From contig WFSL01000042.1 in assembly GCA_015486015.1 (NCBI GenBank), forward strand, positions 1 through 24,555: a stretch of DNA of 24,555 bases. The letters run 5' to 3'. Shown here in pieces: positions 1 through 7,045 of the stretch. This stretch comes from Aquificota bacterium. Lineage in GTDB: Bacteria; Thermosulfidibacterota; Thermosulfidibacteria; Thermosulfidibacterales; B14-G1. The stretch's first letter is position 1. Every line of letters begins with the position of its first letter. Under the pieces are notes generated by a model that saw nothing but the letters and a program-made list of their open reading frames with translations, ran no database searches and was not told the origin of the DNA. The position numbers and the translations under genes are program-made.

Positions 1-133
1 CAAGAGCTTTGGTGAAGCCAGGAAAGCTATTAGTAACTGGATCAGGTGGTACAATGAGGAGCGTCCCCATCAGGCGCTAGGATACCTCAGTCCTGTGGAA
101 TACAGGGCTCAAAAACTGAAGTTGGTGGCTTGA
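1..133 (+). CDS. IS3-family transposase OrfB, C-terminal end (cut by window edge)
   Basis: The frame starting at base 2 gives 43 residues and a TGA stop at 131-133. It contains WIRWYNEERPHQALGYLSP, the hallmark C-terminal end of IS3-family DDE integrases (WYN-x-RPHQALG-x-x-P), which lies just past the catalytic glutamate. The 5' part is outside the window, so it cannot be told whether the element is intact. It differs in sequence from the IS3 fragment near 24000 (which reads WYNTERPHQALEHKTP), so these are two different elements. Family assignment is firm; the subgroup was not determined. Confidence 0.9.
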   Translation, partial: KSFGEARKAISNWIRWYNEERPHQALGYLSPVEYRAQKLKLVA

Positions 134-138
134 AATGA

Positions 139-151
139 GGGGAGCAGTACA
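139..151. repeat. Candidate right terminal inverted repeat of the IS3 element
   Basis: GGGGAGCAGTACA lies 5 bases after the transposase stop and ends in CA; its complement begins TGTACTGCTCCCC, the TG-start and pyrimidine-rich form common for IS3-family ends. The left end is outside the window, so the match between the two ends cannot be tested. Confidence 0.4.
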
Positions 152-694
152 GTGGGGCGAGACCGGGGTCTTGGCAAATGCACATCAGGGTACTTTTCCA
201 TTCCTGTCCCATGAATAGAGCAAGTCCTTTTGGTCATTTGCGCCCCCCTTACCCTTGGAAACGACCATCAGTCTGCTAGCCCCTCACCTCAGGCAAAGCT
301 ATTAGTATTTATACATTTATCTTAGAAGAAAGCCCTTGGCAAGGGGAAAGGGGCTGAGGTGCCTTCATGGTTTTTTGATGAGACCTTAACAATCTCTTAA
401 TACTCACCAACCTATAGTAGCCCACTTCTTCGTCCAGTTGCTTCTCCATAAAGAGGACCTCCAGCTATGGGTAAAGAAGATGGGACGCCCCAGGGGGTCA
501 GAATCACCCTGATAGCTCCTGGAGGAAGGGTGCTTGTCAAATGTTGAGACCTGACACCTTTACCCTTTTACTTTTTCGGCCTTTTTAACCTCTCTCGGAT
601 AAGTCTCAGTTGGTGCTGCTCCCTTTCCCCATCTTTATCCGCTTTCATTGGCCTGGGAGTTCATAGAGAAACAGGTAAGCATACCCGCTCCCAA
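152..694. other. Intergenic region between the IS3 end and leuA
   Basis: About 540 bases with no recognisable gene. It is rich in runs of C/T and stops in all frames. The only coding signal is a 46-codon minus-strand ORF at 309-449 with a good ribosome-binding site (listed separately). I see no clear intrinsic terminator for leuA here and no RNA gene. It may be old, decayed DNA beside the insertion sequence. Confidence 0.5.
309..449 (-). CDS. Possible 46-residue small protein, unknown
   Basis: A short minus-strand ORF begins at an ATG (447-449) preceded by GGAGGT with a 7-base spacer and ends at TAA (309-311). The product starts MEKQLDEEVGYYRLVSIKRL, is basic and has one cysteine. I recognise no family, membrane segment or motif. 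It lies downstream of leuA in the same direction, in otherwise non-coding DNA next to an IS end, so it may equally be a remnant or chance. The ribosome-binding site is the main support. Confidence 0.25.
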   Translation of the reverse strand: MEKQLDEEVGYYRLVSIKRLLRSHQKTMKAPQPLSPCQGLSSKINV

Positions 695-2239
695 TTACTC
701 ACATTGTTCCTTAACTGGTTTTTCCCCCTCCCTTTTGTAAATGTACTTGTTCACTGCGTTGAGGTAGGCCCTCACTGAGGCCTCCACGATGTCTGTACTG
801 GCACCCCTTCCCAGCACAGTGACCCCATTAAACTTCACCTTCACTGTCACCTCACCCAAGGCCTCTCTTCCATGGGTGACTGCCCTAATCTGATATGAGA
901 GGAGCTTACCGGGCACCCCTGTTATACGGTCTATGGCATTATAGGAAGCCTCCACAGGCCCGTCTCCGATAGCAGAATCCTGAAACACCTCGTCTCCCCT
1001 CTTCAGAGACACAGTGGCTGTGGGCAATATCCGATTCCCCGCTGTGGTCTGGATGTAATCGAGCTCAAAGGCTTTGGGCACAGCCATCAACTCTTCCTCA
1101 GCGATGATGATGAGATCCTCGTCAAACACCTCCTTCTTCTTGTCCGAGAGTACCTTAAACTTCTCAAAGACCCTGCTCAGCGTGGCCTCGTCCAGATCAA
1201 ACCCCAATGAATTGAGGCGTTCCCTAAGGGCATGACGCCCAGAGTGCTTACCCAACACCAACTTACTGCTTGGGACACCCACAGACTCTGGGGTCATGAT
1301 CTCGTAGGTGAGGGGATTGGAGAGTACCCCGTGCTGATGTATGCCCGCCTCATGGGCAAACGCATTCTTACCTACAATGGCCTTATTAGGTTGGACATAG
1401 GCCCCTGTTACCCTGGAGACGAGCTGGCTCGTGCGATAGATCTCCTGAGTCTTGATTCCTGTGCTAAGACCAAAGAAATCGTTCCTGGTCTTAATGGCCA
1501 TAACGATCTCCTCCATGGAGGCATTACCTGCCCTTTCCCCTATGCCATTGACAGTGCATTCTACCTGCCGGGCCCCGGCCTTCACAGCCGCCAGAGAGTT
1601 TGCCACGGCCAGGCCTAAGTCATTGTGGCAGTGAACACTGATTGTGGCCTTATCCACATTGGGTACACGGTTCATGATGATTGAGATGCGTTCTCCGAAC
1701 TCATCGGGGATGGCGTAGCCCACGGTGTCTGGGATGTTAATCACAGTGGCTCCAGCATTTATCACTGCTTCTACCACTTGGCAGAGGAAGTCTATATCTG
1801 ATCGGGTGGCGTCCTCTGCGGAGAATTCCACATCGTCGGCATACCTTTTAGCCAGACGAACCGCACTCACTGCTGCCTGAAGCACATCAGCGGGGTTCAT
1901 CTTGAGTTTGTACCTCATATGGATCTCTGAAGTGGCTATGAACGTGTGGATCCTCTTTTTTTCTGCATAACGGAGAGCCTCTGCCGCACGTTCAACATCC
2001 TGAGGGTTTGCCCGGGCCAACCCAGCAATGATAGGGCCCTTCACTTCACGGGCCACTTGCGCCACTGCATCGAAGTCCCCTGGAGATGCAATAGGAAAGC
2101 CTGCCTCTATTACATCCACTCCCAGCTTGGCCAATTGCTTCGCCACCGCTATCTTCTCCTCGATGTTCATCGAGAATCCCGGGGCCTGCTCCCCATCCCT
2201 GAGGGTGGTATCAAAGATATACACCCTGTTGCCTGACAT
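695..2239 (-). CDS. leuA: 2-isopropylmalate synthase
   Basis: Condenses acetyl-CoA with 2-ketoisovalerate to 2-isopropylmalate, the committed step of leucine biosynthesis in the cytoplasm. The 514-residue length is usual for bacterial LeuA. The HMGL-like TIM barrel starts with [13 protein letters not shown] (about 9-21, metal and substrate loop). The HCHND metal-binding motif has histidines near 203 and 205, NGIGERAGN follows, and the C-terminal third fits the LeuA allosteric domain that binds leucine. The ATG at 2237-2239 is chosen because GAGGAGG precedes it; the longer frame opening at 2284 runs backwards through a terminator and is not credible. It is preceded by a leucine leader peptide and attenuator (2267-2494), so expression should be controlled by charged tRNA-Leu as well as by feedback. 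No leuBCD lies beside it. Confidence 0.97.
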   Translation of the reverse strand: MSGNRVYIFDTTLRDGEQAPGFSMNIEEKIAVAKQLAKLGVDVIEAGFPIASPGDFDAVAQVAREVKGPIIAGLARANPQDVERAAEALRYAEKKRIHTFIATSEIHMRYKLKMNPADVLQAAVSAVRLAKRYADDVEFSAEDATRSDIDFLCQVVEAVINAGATVINIPDTVGYAIPDEFGERISIIMNRVPNVDKATISVHCHNDLGLAVANSLAAVKAGARQVECTVNGIGERAGNASMEEIVMAIKTRNDFFGLSTGIKTQEIYRTSQLVSRVTGAYVQPNKAIVGKNAFAHEAGIHQHGVLSNPLTYEIMTPESVGVPSSKLVLGKHSGRHALRERLNSLGFDLDEATLSRVFEKFKVLSDKKKEVFDEDLIIIAEEELMAVPKAFELDYIQTTAGNRILPTATVSLKRGDEVFQDSAIGDGPVEASYNAIDRITGVPGKLLSYQIRAVTHGREALGEVTVKVKFNGVTVLGRGASTDIVEASVRAYLNAVNKYIYKREGEKPVKEQCE

Positions 2240-2266
2240 ATCCCTTACCTCCTCTCTATGGTTTTC

Positions 2267-2305
2267 AAAAAACAAAAGGGCCACGGTCTCTTGAGGCCGT
2301 GACCC
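2267..2305 (-). terminator. Second (leuA-proximal) attenuator terminator hairpin
   Basis: On the minus strand GGGTCACGG (2305-2297) pairs with CCGTGGCCC (2286-2278), nine pairs including one G-U, with a 10-base loop, followed by TTTTGTTTTTT. It ends about 28 bases before the leuA start. Its arms are nearly identical to those of the hairpin just upstream, so the two can exchange partners. Confidence 0.75.
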
Positions 2306-2342
2306 AAATAAAAAGGGCCACGGGCTGACCCGCCCGTGGCCC
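2306..2342 (-). terminator. First attenuator terminator hairpin of leuA leader
   Basis: A perfect 11-bp stem, GGGCCACGGGC (2342-2332) with GCCCGTGGCCC (2325-2315), and loop GGGTCA, is followed by TTTTTATTT. It begins 18 bases after the leader-peptide stop, where the terminator of an amino-acid attenuator belongs. Confidence 0.9.
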
Positions 2343-2349
2343 CCAGAAA

Positions 2350-2414
2350 GTTGCTACACTTAGCCCTCCCTGAAGGCCCCCGGACGGGCCTTCAGCAACA
2401 GCAGGCTAAGCAAC
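2350..2414 (-). promoter_or_regulatory. Leader RNA hairpin overlapping the Leu codons
   Basis: The upper stem is perfect: CTGAAGGCCC (2395-2386) with GGGCCTTCAG (2379-2370), loop GTCCGG. It is extended at the base by CTTAGCC (2410-2404) with GGCTAAG (2365-2359) and GTTG (2414-2411) with CAAC (2353-2350). The leucine codons sit in the 5' arm and in the internal loop, so a ribosome stalled there would break the structure, as expected for a pause hairpin in attenuation. A GCCCGT segment at 2389-2384 is also complementary to ACGGGC in the 5' arm of the first terminator (2337-2332), a possible 6-bp alternative pairing. Structures were folded by eye only. Confidence 0.7.
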
Positions 2415-2431
2415 AACCCTATCTTTTTCAC
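2360..2431 (-). CDS. leuL: leu operon leader peptide
   Basis: A 23-residue peptide starts at GTG (2431-2429) after AAGGGTG and stops at TAA (2362-2360). Residues 6-13 read LLLSLLLL, seven leucines in eight positions (TTG TTG CTT AGC CTG CTG TTG CTG). This is a regulatory peptide: ribosome stalling for lack of charged tRNA-Leu would decide the fold of the downstream RNA. It lies between a sigma70-like promoter and two terminator hairpins ahead of leuA, the classical arrangement known from enterobacterial leu operons. It has no expected function as a protein. It is shorter than usual gene-calling limits and easily missed. Confidence 0.9.
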   Translation of the reverse strand: MKKIGLLLSLLLLKARPGAFREG

Positions 2432-2465
2432 AGTATCACCCTTTTCCTCAAATCTACTAAAATAA

Positions 2466-2494
2466 TTTTTACCCTCTCTCTTTTGCATTGTCAA
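2466..2494 (-). promoter_or_regulatory. Promoter of the leuL-leuA transcript
   Basis: TTGACA (2494-2489), a perfect -35 box, is followed by a 17-base spacer and TAAAAA (2471-2466) as -10. Transcription would start near 2459, about 28 bases before the leader GTG. The -35 box overlaps the stop codon of the upstream peroxiredoxin gene. Confidence 0.7.
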
Positions 2495-3099
2495 CTCCCA
2501 AGCTGAGGCTTCCAGACTTCCCATACCTTGCCCACCAGATCAGGGCCTGGCTTTAATGTCCTCTTGCCAGGTCTCCATCCAGCAGGACATGCCTCTGTTC
2601 CAGCACTCTCACGCACGTGTTGGAATGCCTGGATCTGTCTAATTAGCTCCTCTACATTTCTACCTACGGGTGGAGCCAGGATCTCCATCGACTGGATCAC
2701 CCCCTCCGGGTCAATAATAAAGCGCCCTCTAATGTTTAGACCAAGGCTTTCATCATATACGCCATAGGTTTGGCCTATCTTCCCTCCTGGATCCGACAAC
2801 ATAGGAAACGGCACTCCCCCCGGCAGCATCTTGGAGAGCTCTGTCTCTTGCCAAACTTTATGGATGAAGGCGGTGTCACAACTGATGGCCAACACGTCTG
2901 TGCCCAAATCCTTCAACTCCTGATATTTGGCTGCGACCGCAGCCAGCTCTGTCGGTCAGACGAAGGTAAAATCTGCCGGATAGAAGAAAAGTACCAGCCA
3001 TTTACCTCTGTAGTCAGAGAGCCCCACCGGCTTAAACTCTCCCTCCATAAAGGCCTGACCCTCAAAGTCTGGTGCTTCCATAAGCGGTCTCAAAGCCAT
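2491..3099 (-). CDS. prxU: Selenocysteine-containing 2-Cys-type peroxiredoxin (UGA = Sec48)
   Basis: Thiol/selenol peroxidase reducing H2O2 and organic peroxides in the cytoplasm. Reading starts at ATG 3097-3099, five bases after AAGGAGGT. Codon 48 (2956-2958) is TGA, exactly at the peroxidatic position: the context is PADFTFV-U-PTEL, matching the AhpC/Prx1 motif PxxxTxxC. The frame then continues without a break to TAG at 2491-2493, giving 202 residues, normal for the family. Downstream are a conserved GRFIIDPEG and a resolving cysteine in [10 protein letters not shown] (about 171), so the enzyme would form a Sec-Cys bond. A SECIS-like hairpin starts 11 bases after the TGA. Gene callers would report only a 141-residue fragment from 2916. 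A nonsense mutation or sequencing error at this very codon is the alternative, but is unlikely given the hairpin. Sec machinery (selABCD) would have to be elsewhere in the genome. Confidence 0.92.
2928..2945 (-). promoter_or_regulatory. Bacterial SECIS element of prxU
   Basis: On the minus strand, GGCTGC (2944-2939), loop GGTC (2938-2935) and GCAGCC (2934-2929) form a perfect 6-bp stem, extended by one T-A pair. The loop starts 17 bases after the TGA, close to the spacing in E. coli formate dehydrogenase mRNA, whose SelB-binding apical loop also contains GGUC (from memory). I see no bulged U in the 5' arm. It lies within the coding sequence, as bacterial SECIS elements do. Confidence 0.85.
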
Positions 3100-3131
3100 T
3101 GGCCACCTCCTTGATCTGATGTTGTTGCCCT

Positions 3132-3185
3132 ATAATATTGCTGAATTATATTATCATACATAATACAAGTTGAAACTAATTTCAA
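3132..3185. promoter_or_regulatory. Two inverted repeats in the prxU/amidohydrolase divergent promoter region
   Basis: ATAATAT (3132-3138) and ATATTAT (3148-3154) form an AT-rich inverted repeat with a 9-base gap. Further up, TTGAAA-CTAA-TTTCAA (3170-3185) is a perfect 6+4+6 palindrome. Both lie 33-86 bases ahead of the prxU start in very AT-rich DNA. On the minus strand TATGAT near 3160 is a possible -10 box for prxU, without a convincing -35. The repeats are candidates for operators of a peroxide- or redox-sensing regulator; none matches a binding site I can name with confidence. Confidence 0.4.
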
Positions 3186-3265
3186 GTTAGGCCAAAGGAG
3201 AGATTTTCTAATAACATGGCGTTTGTGGGGTGACAAACCTTCACGCCAAGGGTATAAGAGGGGTT

Positions 3266-4057
3266 ATGAAAGAGAAGGTTTGCGCTGCCCTGCTTCAGAT
3301 GGAGGTGGTCAAAGGGAATCCAGGGTTAAACCTGGCCAAGGCCTCCGCAATGTTGGATAAGGCTTATAGGATGGGAGCAGGACTGGCAGTGTTACCAGAG
3401 ATGTGGCTCACCGATTTCGTGCTTAAGGATCCTTATCCCAGCCTCCCTTGGACTGAGAAGGCTCTAAATATGATGACCTCCTTTGTCAGGAATAAGGGAA
3501 TGGTGATAGTGGCAGGCTCCATGATGGAGGAGGAGAACGGCAGGATTTACAATACCTCGTATGTAGTCTCCTCTGAAGGAATCGTTGCCAAATATAGGAA
3601 GGTTCACCTCTTTGAGCCTATGGGAGAGCTCAGGGTCTTTTCACCTGGCAGCAGGTCCATGGCCGTAGAGACCCCCTTAGGCAAGCTGGGTGTAGTTATC
3701 TGTTACGATCTACGCTTTCCCGAGCTCATTCGACCCCTTCCCTTCCAGGGGGTGGAAATCCTGTGCGTGCCGGCACAGTGGCCTGTTCAGCGCATCACCC
3801 ACTGGGAGATCCTCCTCCGGGCAAGGGCCGTAGAAAATCAGGTATTTGTTTTGGGATGCAACAGATGGGGCCAAACTGGACCTTACAACTTCCCTGGTCA
3901 CTCTCTCATCATAGACCCATTTGGGCAAATCCTGGCAACAACTAAGGAGGAAGGCATTGCCCTTGCTACCTTAGAAAAGAGAACAATGGAGGAGTGCAGG
4001 AGCCAAATCCCCTCCCTTAGGGACAGTGCATTACAAGGGGAAAAGGCTACCCTCTGA
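3266..4057 (+). CDS. Carbon-nitrogen hydrolase (nitrilase family, omega-amidase-like)
   Basis: Hydrolyses a C-N bond of an amide or related compound; cytoplasmic. The ATG at 3266 is chosen because AGAGGGG lies just upstream and because the family start (KVCAALLQMEVVKGN) begins here; the frame stays open to a GTG at 3230. The 263 residues carry the full catalytic triad: Glu45 (LPEMW), Lys112 (YRKVHLF) and Cys146 (ICYDLRFPEL). The ICYDLRFPE context and length resemble omega-amidase / Nit2-like enzymes more than true nitrilases, but the substrate cannot be read from sequence. It is divergent from prxU and its last 11 bases overlap the convergent small gene at 4047. Confidence 0.88.
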   Translation: MKEKVCAALLQMEVVKGNPGLNLAKASAMLDKAYRMGAGLAVLPEMWLTDFVLKDPYPSLPWTEKALNMMTSFVRNKGMVIVAGSMMEEENGRIYNTSYVVSSEGIVAKYRKVHLFEPMGELRVFSPGSRSMAVETPLGKLGVVICYDLRFPELIRPLPFQGVEILCVPAQWPVQRITHWEILLRARAVENQVFVLGCNRWGQTGPYNFPGHSLIIDPFGQILATTKEEGIALATLEKRTMEECRSQIPSLRDSALQGEKATL

Positions 4058-4322
4058 ATTCCCGAAACTCGTAAGTCTTGCCCTCTCCCATGTCGAAGAC
4101 CAGATGCTCATCGCTCTCTTCTCTTATTTTCCCTACTATCTGGCGGTAGGCTTCGAAGTCGAAGAAGCGTGCCACATGGGTGGCCTCCTCTCCTTGTGCA
4201 CCCAAGGCCTCCTTCTCCTCCGGCAGAAGCTCCCTGATGGTAAGGTGATTGCAACGCCCCTTCTTCTGCCAGTCTCCCACCCTGAGGATGAGCCAATAAA
4301 ATTTATTGGGCGAAATTTTCAT
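4047..4322 (-). CDS. Small conserved-looking protein of unknown function (91 aa)
   Basis: The start ATG (4320-4322) has a strong GAGGAGGG ribosome-binding site, which argues for a real gene. The product is hydrophilic and acidic in its C-terminal half, with no membrane segment or signal peptide; it begins MKISPNKFYWLILRVGDWQK and ends with an aromatic/charged stretch. I do not recognise a family. It is the last gene on the minus strand after the acyl-CoA operon, but a terminator (4343-4378) separates it, so it would be made from read-through or an unseen promoter. It overlaps the convergent amidohydrolase by 11 bases. Confidence 0.65.
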   Translation of the reverse strand: MKISPNKFYWLILRVGDWQKKGRCNHLTIRELLPEEKEALGAQGEEATHVARFFDFEAYRQIVGKIREESDEHLVFDMGEGKTYEFREFRG

Positions 4323-4342
4323 AGTATCCCTCCTCATTTTTA

Positions 4343-4378
4343 CAAAAAAGGGCCAACCCCCATGAGGAGCAGGCCCTT
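4343..4378 (-). terminator. Intrinsic terminator after the acyl-CoA operon
   Basis: On the minus strand AAGGGCC (4378-4372) pairs with GGCCCTT (4354-4348), with an inner CTCC/GGGG extension around loop TCAT, followed by TTTTTT. It lies 20 bases after the DUF35 gene stop and just before the ribosome-binding site of the 91-residue gene. Confidence 0.8.
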
Positions 4379-4397
4379 ATATTCTCACAATACTATG

Positions 4398-4784
4398 TTA
4401 CACTACCCGGCACTTGTAGCCATAGCAGTGGATACCAGCCTCACCTTCGCTGAGGATCTTGCGGAAGACAATCTCTACCTCCTTACCAATCTCGATCTCT
4501 TCTAAGGGTGTATCCGTCACCTGGCACTGGATGGTACCACCGCCCTCCAGCTCCACGACGGCCACGGCATAAGGTTTCTGATACTTGAACTGGGCAGGAG
4601 GGACCCTGATGATGGTGAAAGTCAGGATCTTTCCCTTCCAAGAGAGATTGTAGTCCTCCAGATCTTCAGAACCACAGGGACAGATCTTCCTCGGAGGCAA
4701 AAAAACCCTACCACACGCTTTGCATCTGTTACCTTGAAGCCTATACCTCTGGGGGATCTCTTTATAATGTCTGGGCACAATCAT
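4398..4784 (-). CDS. DUF35 / zinc-ribbon OB-fold protein, partner of thiolase and HMG-CoA synthase
   Basis: Small scaffold protein with an N-terminal rubredoxin-like zinc ribbon (Cys21, Cys24, Cys35, Cys37: CKAC and CPCG) and a C-terminal OB-fold (about 45-128). In methanogens a DUF35 protein bridges thiolase and HMG-CoA synthase and helps channel acetoacetyl-CoA; the same three genes sit side by side here, so this role is likely. The ATG at 4782-4784 overlaps the thiolase stop by one base (TGATG) and has GGAGGT six bases before it; a GTG one codon upstream is also possible. It is the last gene of the operon, followed by a terminator. Confidence 0.9.
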   Translation of the reverse strand: MIVPRHYKEIPQRYRLQGNRCKACGRVFLPPRKICPCGSEDLEDYNLSWKGKILTFTIIRVPPAQFKYQKPYAVAVVELEGGGTIQCQVTDTPLEEIEIGKEVEIVFRKILSEGEAGIHCYGYKCRVV

Positions 4785-5932
4785 CACTGCACCTCCAGGA
4801 TGTGAACTACGGAGCTTCCGCCGGAACCACCCATGTTCTGGGCCAGGCCCCTCCTGGCGTTCTTTACCTGGCGCTCACCGGCGGTGCCCCTGAGCTGCTC
4901 CACCAGCTCCACGATCTGGGCTACACCGGTAGCCCCCACGGGATGACCCTTAGACTTGAGGCCACCGCTGGTATTGATGGGGATTTTGCCGTCCAGGGCC
5001 GTATTGCCTGCCTCAGAGAAGGGGCCTCCTTGGCCCACTTCACAAAAGCCCAAGGCCTCTATATCGCATATCTCGGCAATGGTGAAGCAGTCGTGGACCT
5101 CGGCGAGGTCTATGTCCTTAGGGCCAATACCTGCCATCTCGTAAGCCTTCTTACCCGACTGATAGACAGCATCTAAGAAGGTAATATCGTCCCTCTGATG
5201 GACAGCAATGGTAGATGTAGCGGCCCCAGAACCAATGACCTTGATGATGGTGTCGGTGTACTTTTTGGCCAGCTCTACTGGACAAAGAATGGCAGCAGCG
5301 GCACCATCAGTGACAGGAGAACAATCGAAGAGGCCCAAGGGGTCGGCCACGGGGGTAGCATTGAGCACAGTCTCCTTGTCTATCTTCATCTGAAACTGGG
5401 CTTTGGGGTTCATAGAGCCGTTATAATGGTTCTTCACGGCTACAGCAGCCATCTGTTCCCTGGTGGTGCCATACTTTGCCATATGGGCCCTGGCAATCAG
5501 GGCGTAGAGACCTGGAAAGGTATTACCGTGGAAGGCCTCATAATCCTGATCAGCAGCAGAAGCCAGGCAATAAGTGGCATCGGCACCCGTATGCATCTTC
5601 TCCACGCCACCTACGAGAACAATATCGCTCATCCCCGAGGCCACTTCAATAAAGCCCAAGCGAAAGGCCAGACCGCTTGAGGCGCAGGCCGACTCGATCC
5701 TATAGGCAGATATATGTTTCTGCCCCAAGTAATCGGCCATGAGGGAAGCCAGGTGCTCCTGGGCGCAGAAGAGGCCACTGGTCATGCATCCCACATACAT
5801 GGAGTCCAAGTGGTCCACGCCGGCATCCTTTATAGCCTCCAGGGCGGCCTCCACATAGAGCTCCCGGAGGTTCTGCCACCAGAGCTCCCCGAATTTTGTC
5901 ATGCCAACTCCAATGACTGCTACGTCTCTCAT
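4784..5932 (-). CDS. Thiolase (acetyl-CoA C-acetyltransferase, SCP2/archaeal type)
   Basis: Interconverts two acetyl-CoA and acetoacetyl-CoA. The 382-residue protein has the thiolase fold with the nucleophile Cys83 (ESACASSG), His280 in EVHDCF and His330 in [14 protein letters not shown]. The second catalytic cysteine of classical bacterial thiolases (CxGGG near the C-terminus) is absent; the end reads [10 protein letters not shown], as in SCP2-like and archaeal thiolases. AGGAGGT precedes the start. It lies 18 bases after the HMG-CoA synthase gene and overlaps the DUF35 gene, matching the archaeal thiolase/HMGCS/DUF35 module. The substrate chain length is not certain. Confidence 0.92.
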   Translation of the reverse strand: MRDVAVIGVGMTKFGELWWQNLRELYVEAALEAIKDAGVDHLDSMYVGCMTSGLFCAQEHLASLMADYLGQKHISAYRIESACASSGLAFRLGFIEVASGMSDIVLVGGVEKMHTGADATYCLASAADQDYEAFHGNTFPGLYALIARAHMAKYGTTREQMAAVAVKNHYNGSMNPKAQFQMKIDKETVLNATPVADPLGLFDCSPVTDGAAAAILCPVELAKKYTDTIIKVIGSGAATSTIAVHQRDDITFLDAVYQSGKKAYEMAGIGPKDIDLAEVHDCFTIAEICDIEALGFCEVGQGGPFSEAGNTALDGKIPINTSGGLKSKGHPVGATGVAQIVELVEQLRGTAGERQVKNARRGLAQNMGGSGGSSVVHILEVQ

Positions 5933-5950
5933 GCTTATACCTCCTGAATC

Positions 5951-7015
5951 TTAAACATTGGGGTTCAGATGAATCTTGCCCCTGAACTTGGCATACTGGC
6001 CATAGGTAAGATAAAACTTCTTGCCGCGGATGAGGTCCCACAGCTTGGGCACCATATCCCTTACCTCATTGATCCTGTCTCTCACTTTAAAAATGAAGGC
6101 ATCGGAACCAGCGCCGGAACCGAAAGAAACCATGAGGATTAGGTCCCCGGGCTTTGCAGCACTGTCTAAGGTGGCTGTCAAGCCATTGGGAGAAGAGCCT
6201 GAATAGGTGTTACCCTGCCATGGCACCACCCAGCCTGGCTCAATCTGCTCTTTCTTGAAGCCCAGCTGCCTGCCAGCCCTTAAGGGGAACTTTCCATTGG
6301 GCATGTGGAAAACGGCCCACTGGATGTCCTTGGCGGTAAGGCCAGCCATCTCCATAATGTTCCTGCCAGCAGAGACCACATGTTTAAAGTAAGCGGGCTC
6401 CCCTGTGAAACGGCCGCCGTGCTGGGGATACATTTGCTGATCCCTGCGCCAGAAGTCAGGGGTGTCTGTAGTAAAAGAGTAGGTGTATAGGACTTCGGCT
6501 ATGATCTTGTCCTCATCACTTCCAAAGATGAAGGCAGACCCTCCGGCTGCTGCAGAGTACTCCAAGGCATCGGCAGGGGCACCTTGAGATGTATCTGCAC
6601 CGATAGCCATAGCATACTTCATGTTGCCCGACTTCACATGGGAGTAGCATACGAACATCCCCTCAGAGCCAGCCTTGCAGGCAAACTCATAGTCGGCAAT
6701 GTGGATATCAGGAACCATGCCAAGGGCCTCTGCTACCACAGTACCAGAAGGTTTTACTGCGTAGGGATGGGACTCGGAACCAATGTAGAGGGCACCGATC
6801 TCCTTTGGATCGATGCCGGCCCTTACCAAGGCATACTTGGCAGCCTGATACGCAATGGTAATAGTATCCTCATCCTGAGCAGGCACTGTCTTTTCGTAGA
6901 GGAGCAGCCCCCGTTTGATAACCTCAGGGTCATCCCCCCATTGGGCGGCAATCTCCTCCACTTTGATCCTGTAGCGTGGAACATAAGCGCCATAACCAAT
7001 AATACCTACTGCCAT
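5951..7015 (-). CDS. Hydroxymethylglutaryl-CoA synthase, archaeal type
   Basis: Condenses acetyl-CoA with acetoacetyl-CoA to HMG-CoA. The length of 354 residues fits the archaeal subfamily and is shorter than the usual bacterial MvaS. Catalytic residues are visible: Glu81 ([12 protein letters not shown]), the acyl-carrying Cys113 ([11 protein letters not shown]) and His237 (FHMPNGKFP). GAGGAGG precedes the ATG. It starts its own transcript from a promoter at 7046-7074, though it also follows the carboxylase genes in line. No HMG-CoA reductase or mevalonate kinase is nearby, so a mevalonate role is not supported by context. The neighbours point instead to methylglutaconyl-CoA/methylcrotonyl-CoA chemistry. 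Confidence 0.92.
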   Translation of the reverse strand: MAVGIIGYGAYVPRYRIKVEEIAAQWGDDPEVIKRGLLLYEKTVPAQDEDTITIAYQAAKYALVRAGIDPKEIGALYIGSESHPYAVKPSGTVVAEALGMVPDIHIADYEFACKAGSEGMFVCYSHVKSGNMKYAMAIGADTSQGAPADALEYSAAAGGSAFIFGSDEDKIIAEVLYTYSFTTDTPDFWRRDQQMYPQHGGRFTGEPAYFKHVVSAGRNIMEMAGLTAKDIQWAVFHMPNGKFPLRAGRQLGFKKEQIEPGWVVPWQGNTYSGSSPNGLTATLDSAAKPGDLILMVSFGSGAGSDAFIFKVRDRINEVRDMVPKLWDLIRGKKFYLTYGQYAKFRGKIHLNPNV

Positions 7016-7045
7016 GAAGCTACCCTCCTCAATATGTTTTCTGTT

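Noticed and set aside
466-546. GTPQG peptide resembling a group II intron reverse transcriptase motif
   Set aside because: Only 26 codons are open and the neighbouring residues do not match the reverse-transcriptase pattern on either side.
2240-2284. leuA starting at 2284 (529 residues)
   Set aside because: The extra 15 codons are translated from a terminator stem and its T-run; the ATG at 2239 has the ribosome-binding site and the family N-terminus.
2491-2916. A 141-residue truncated peroxiredoxin starting at TTG 2916, or a pseudogene with a nonsense mutation
   Set aside because: The frame continues upstream through a TGA at the exact catalytic position to a perfect start and ribosome-binding site, and a SECIS-like hairpin follows.
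2770-3114. Plus-strand ORF opposite prxU
   Set aside because: It is the antisense shadow of the peroxiredoxin gene; composition and content show no protein family.
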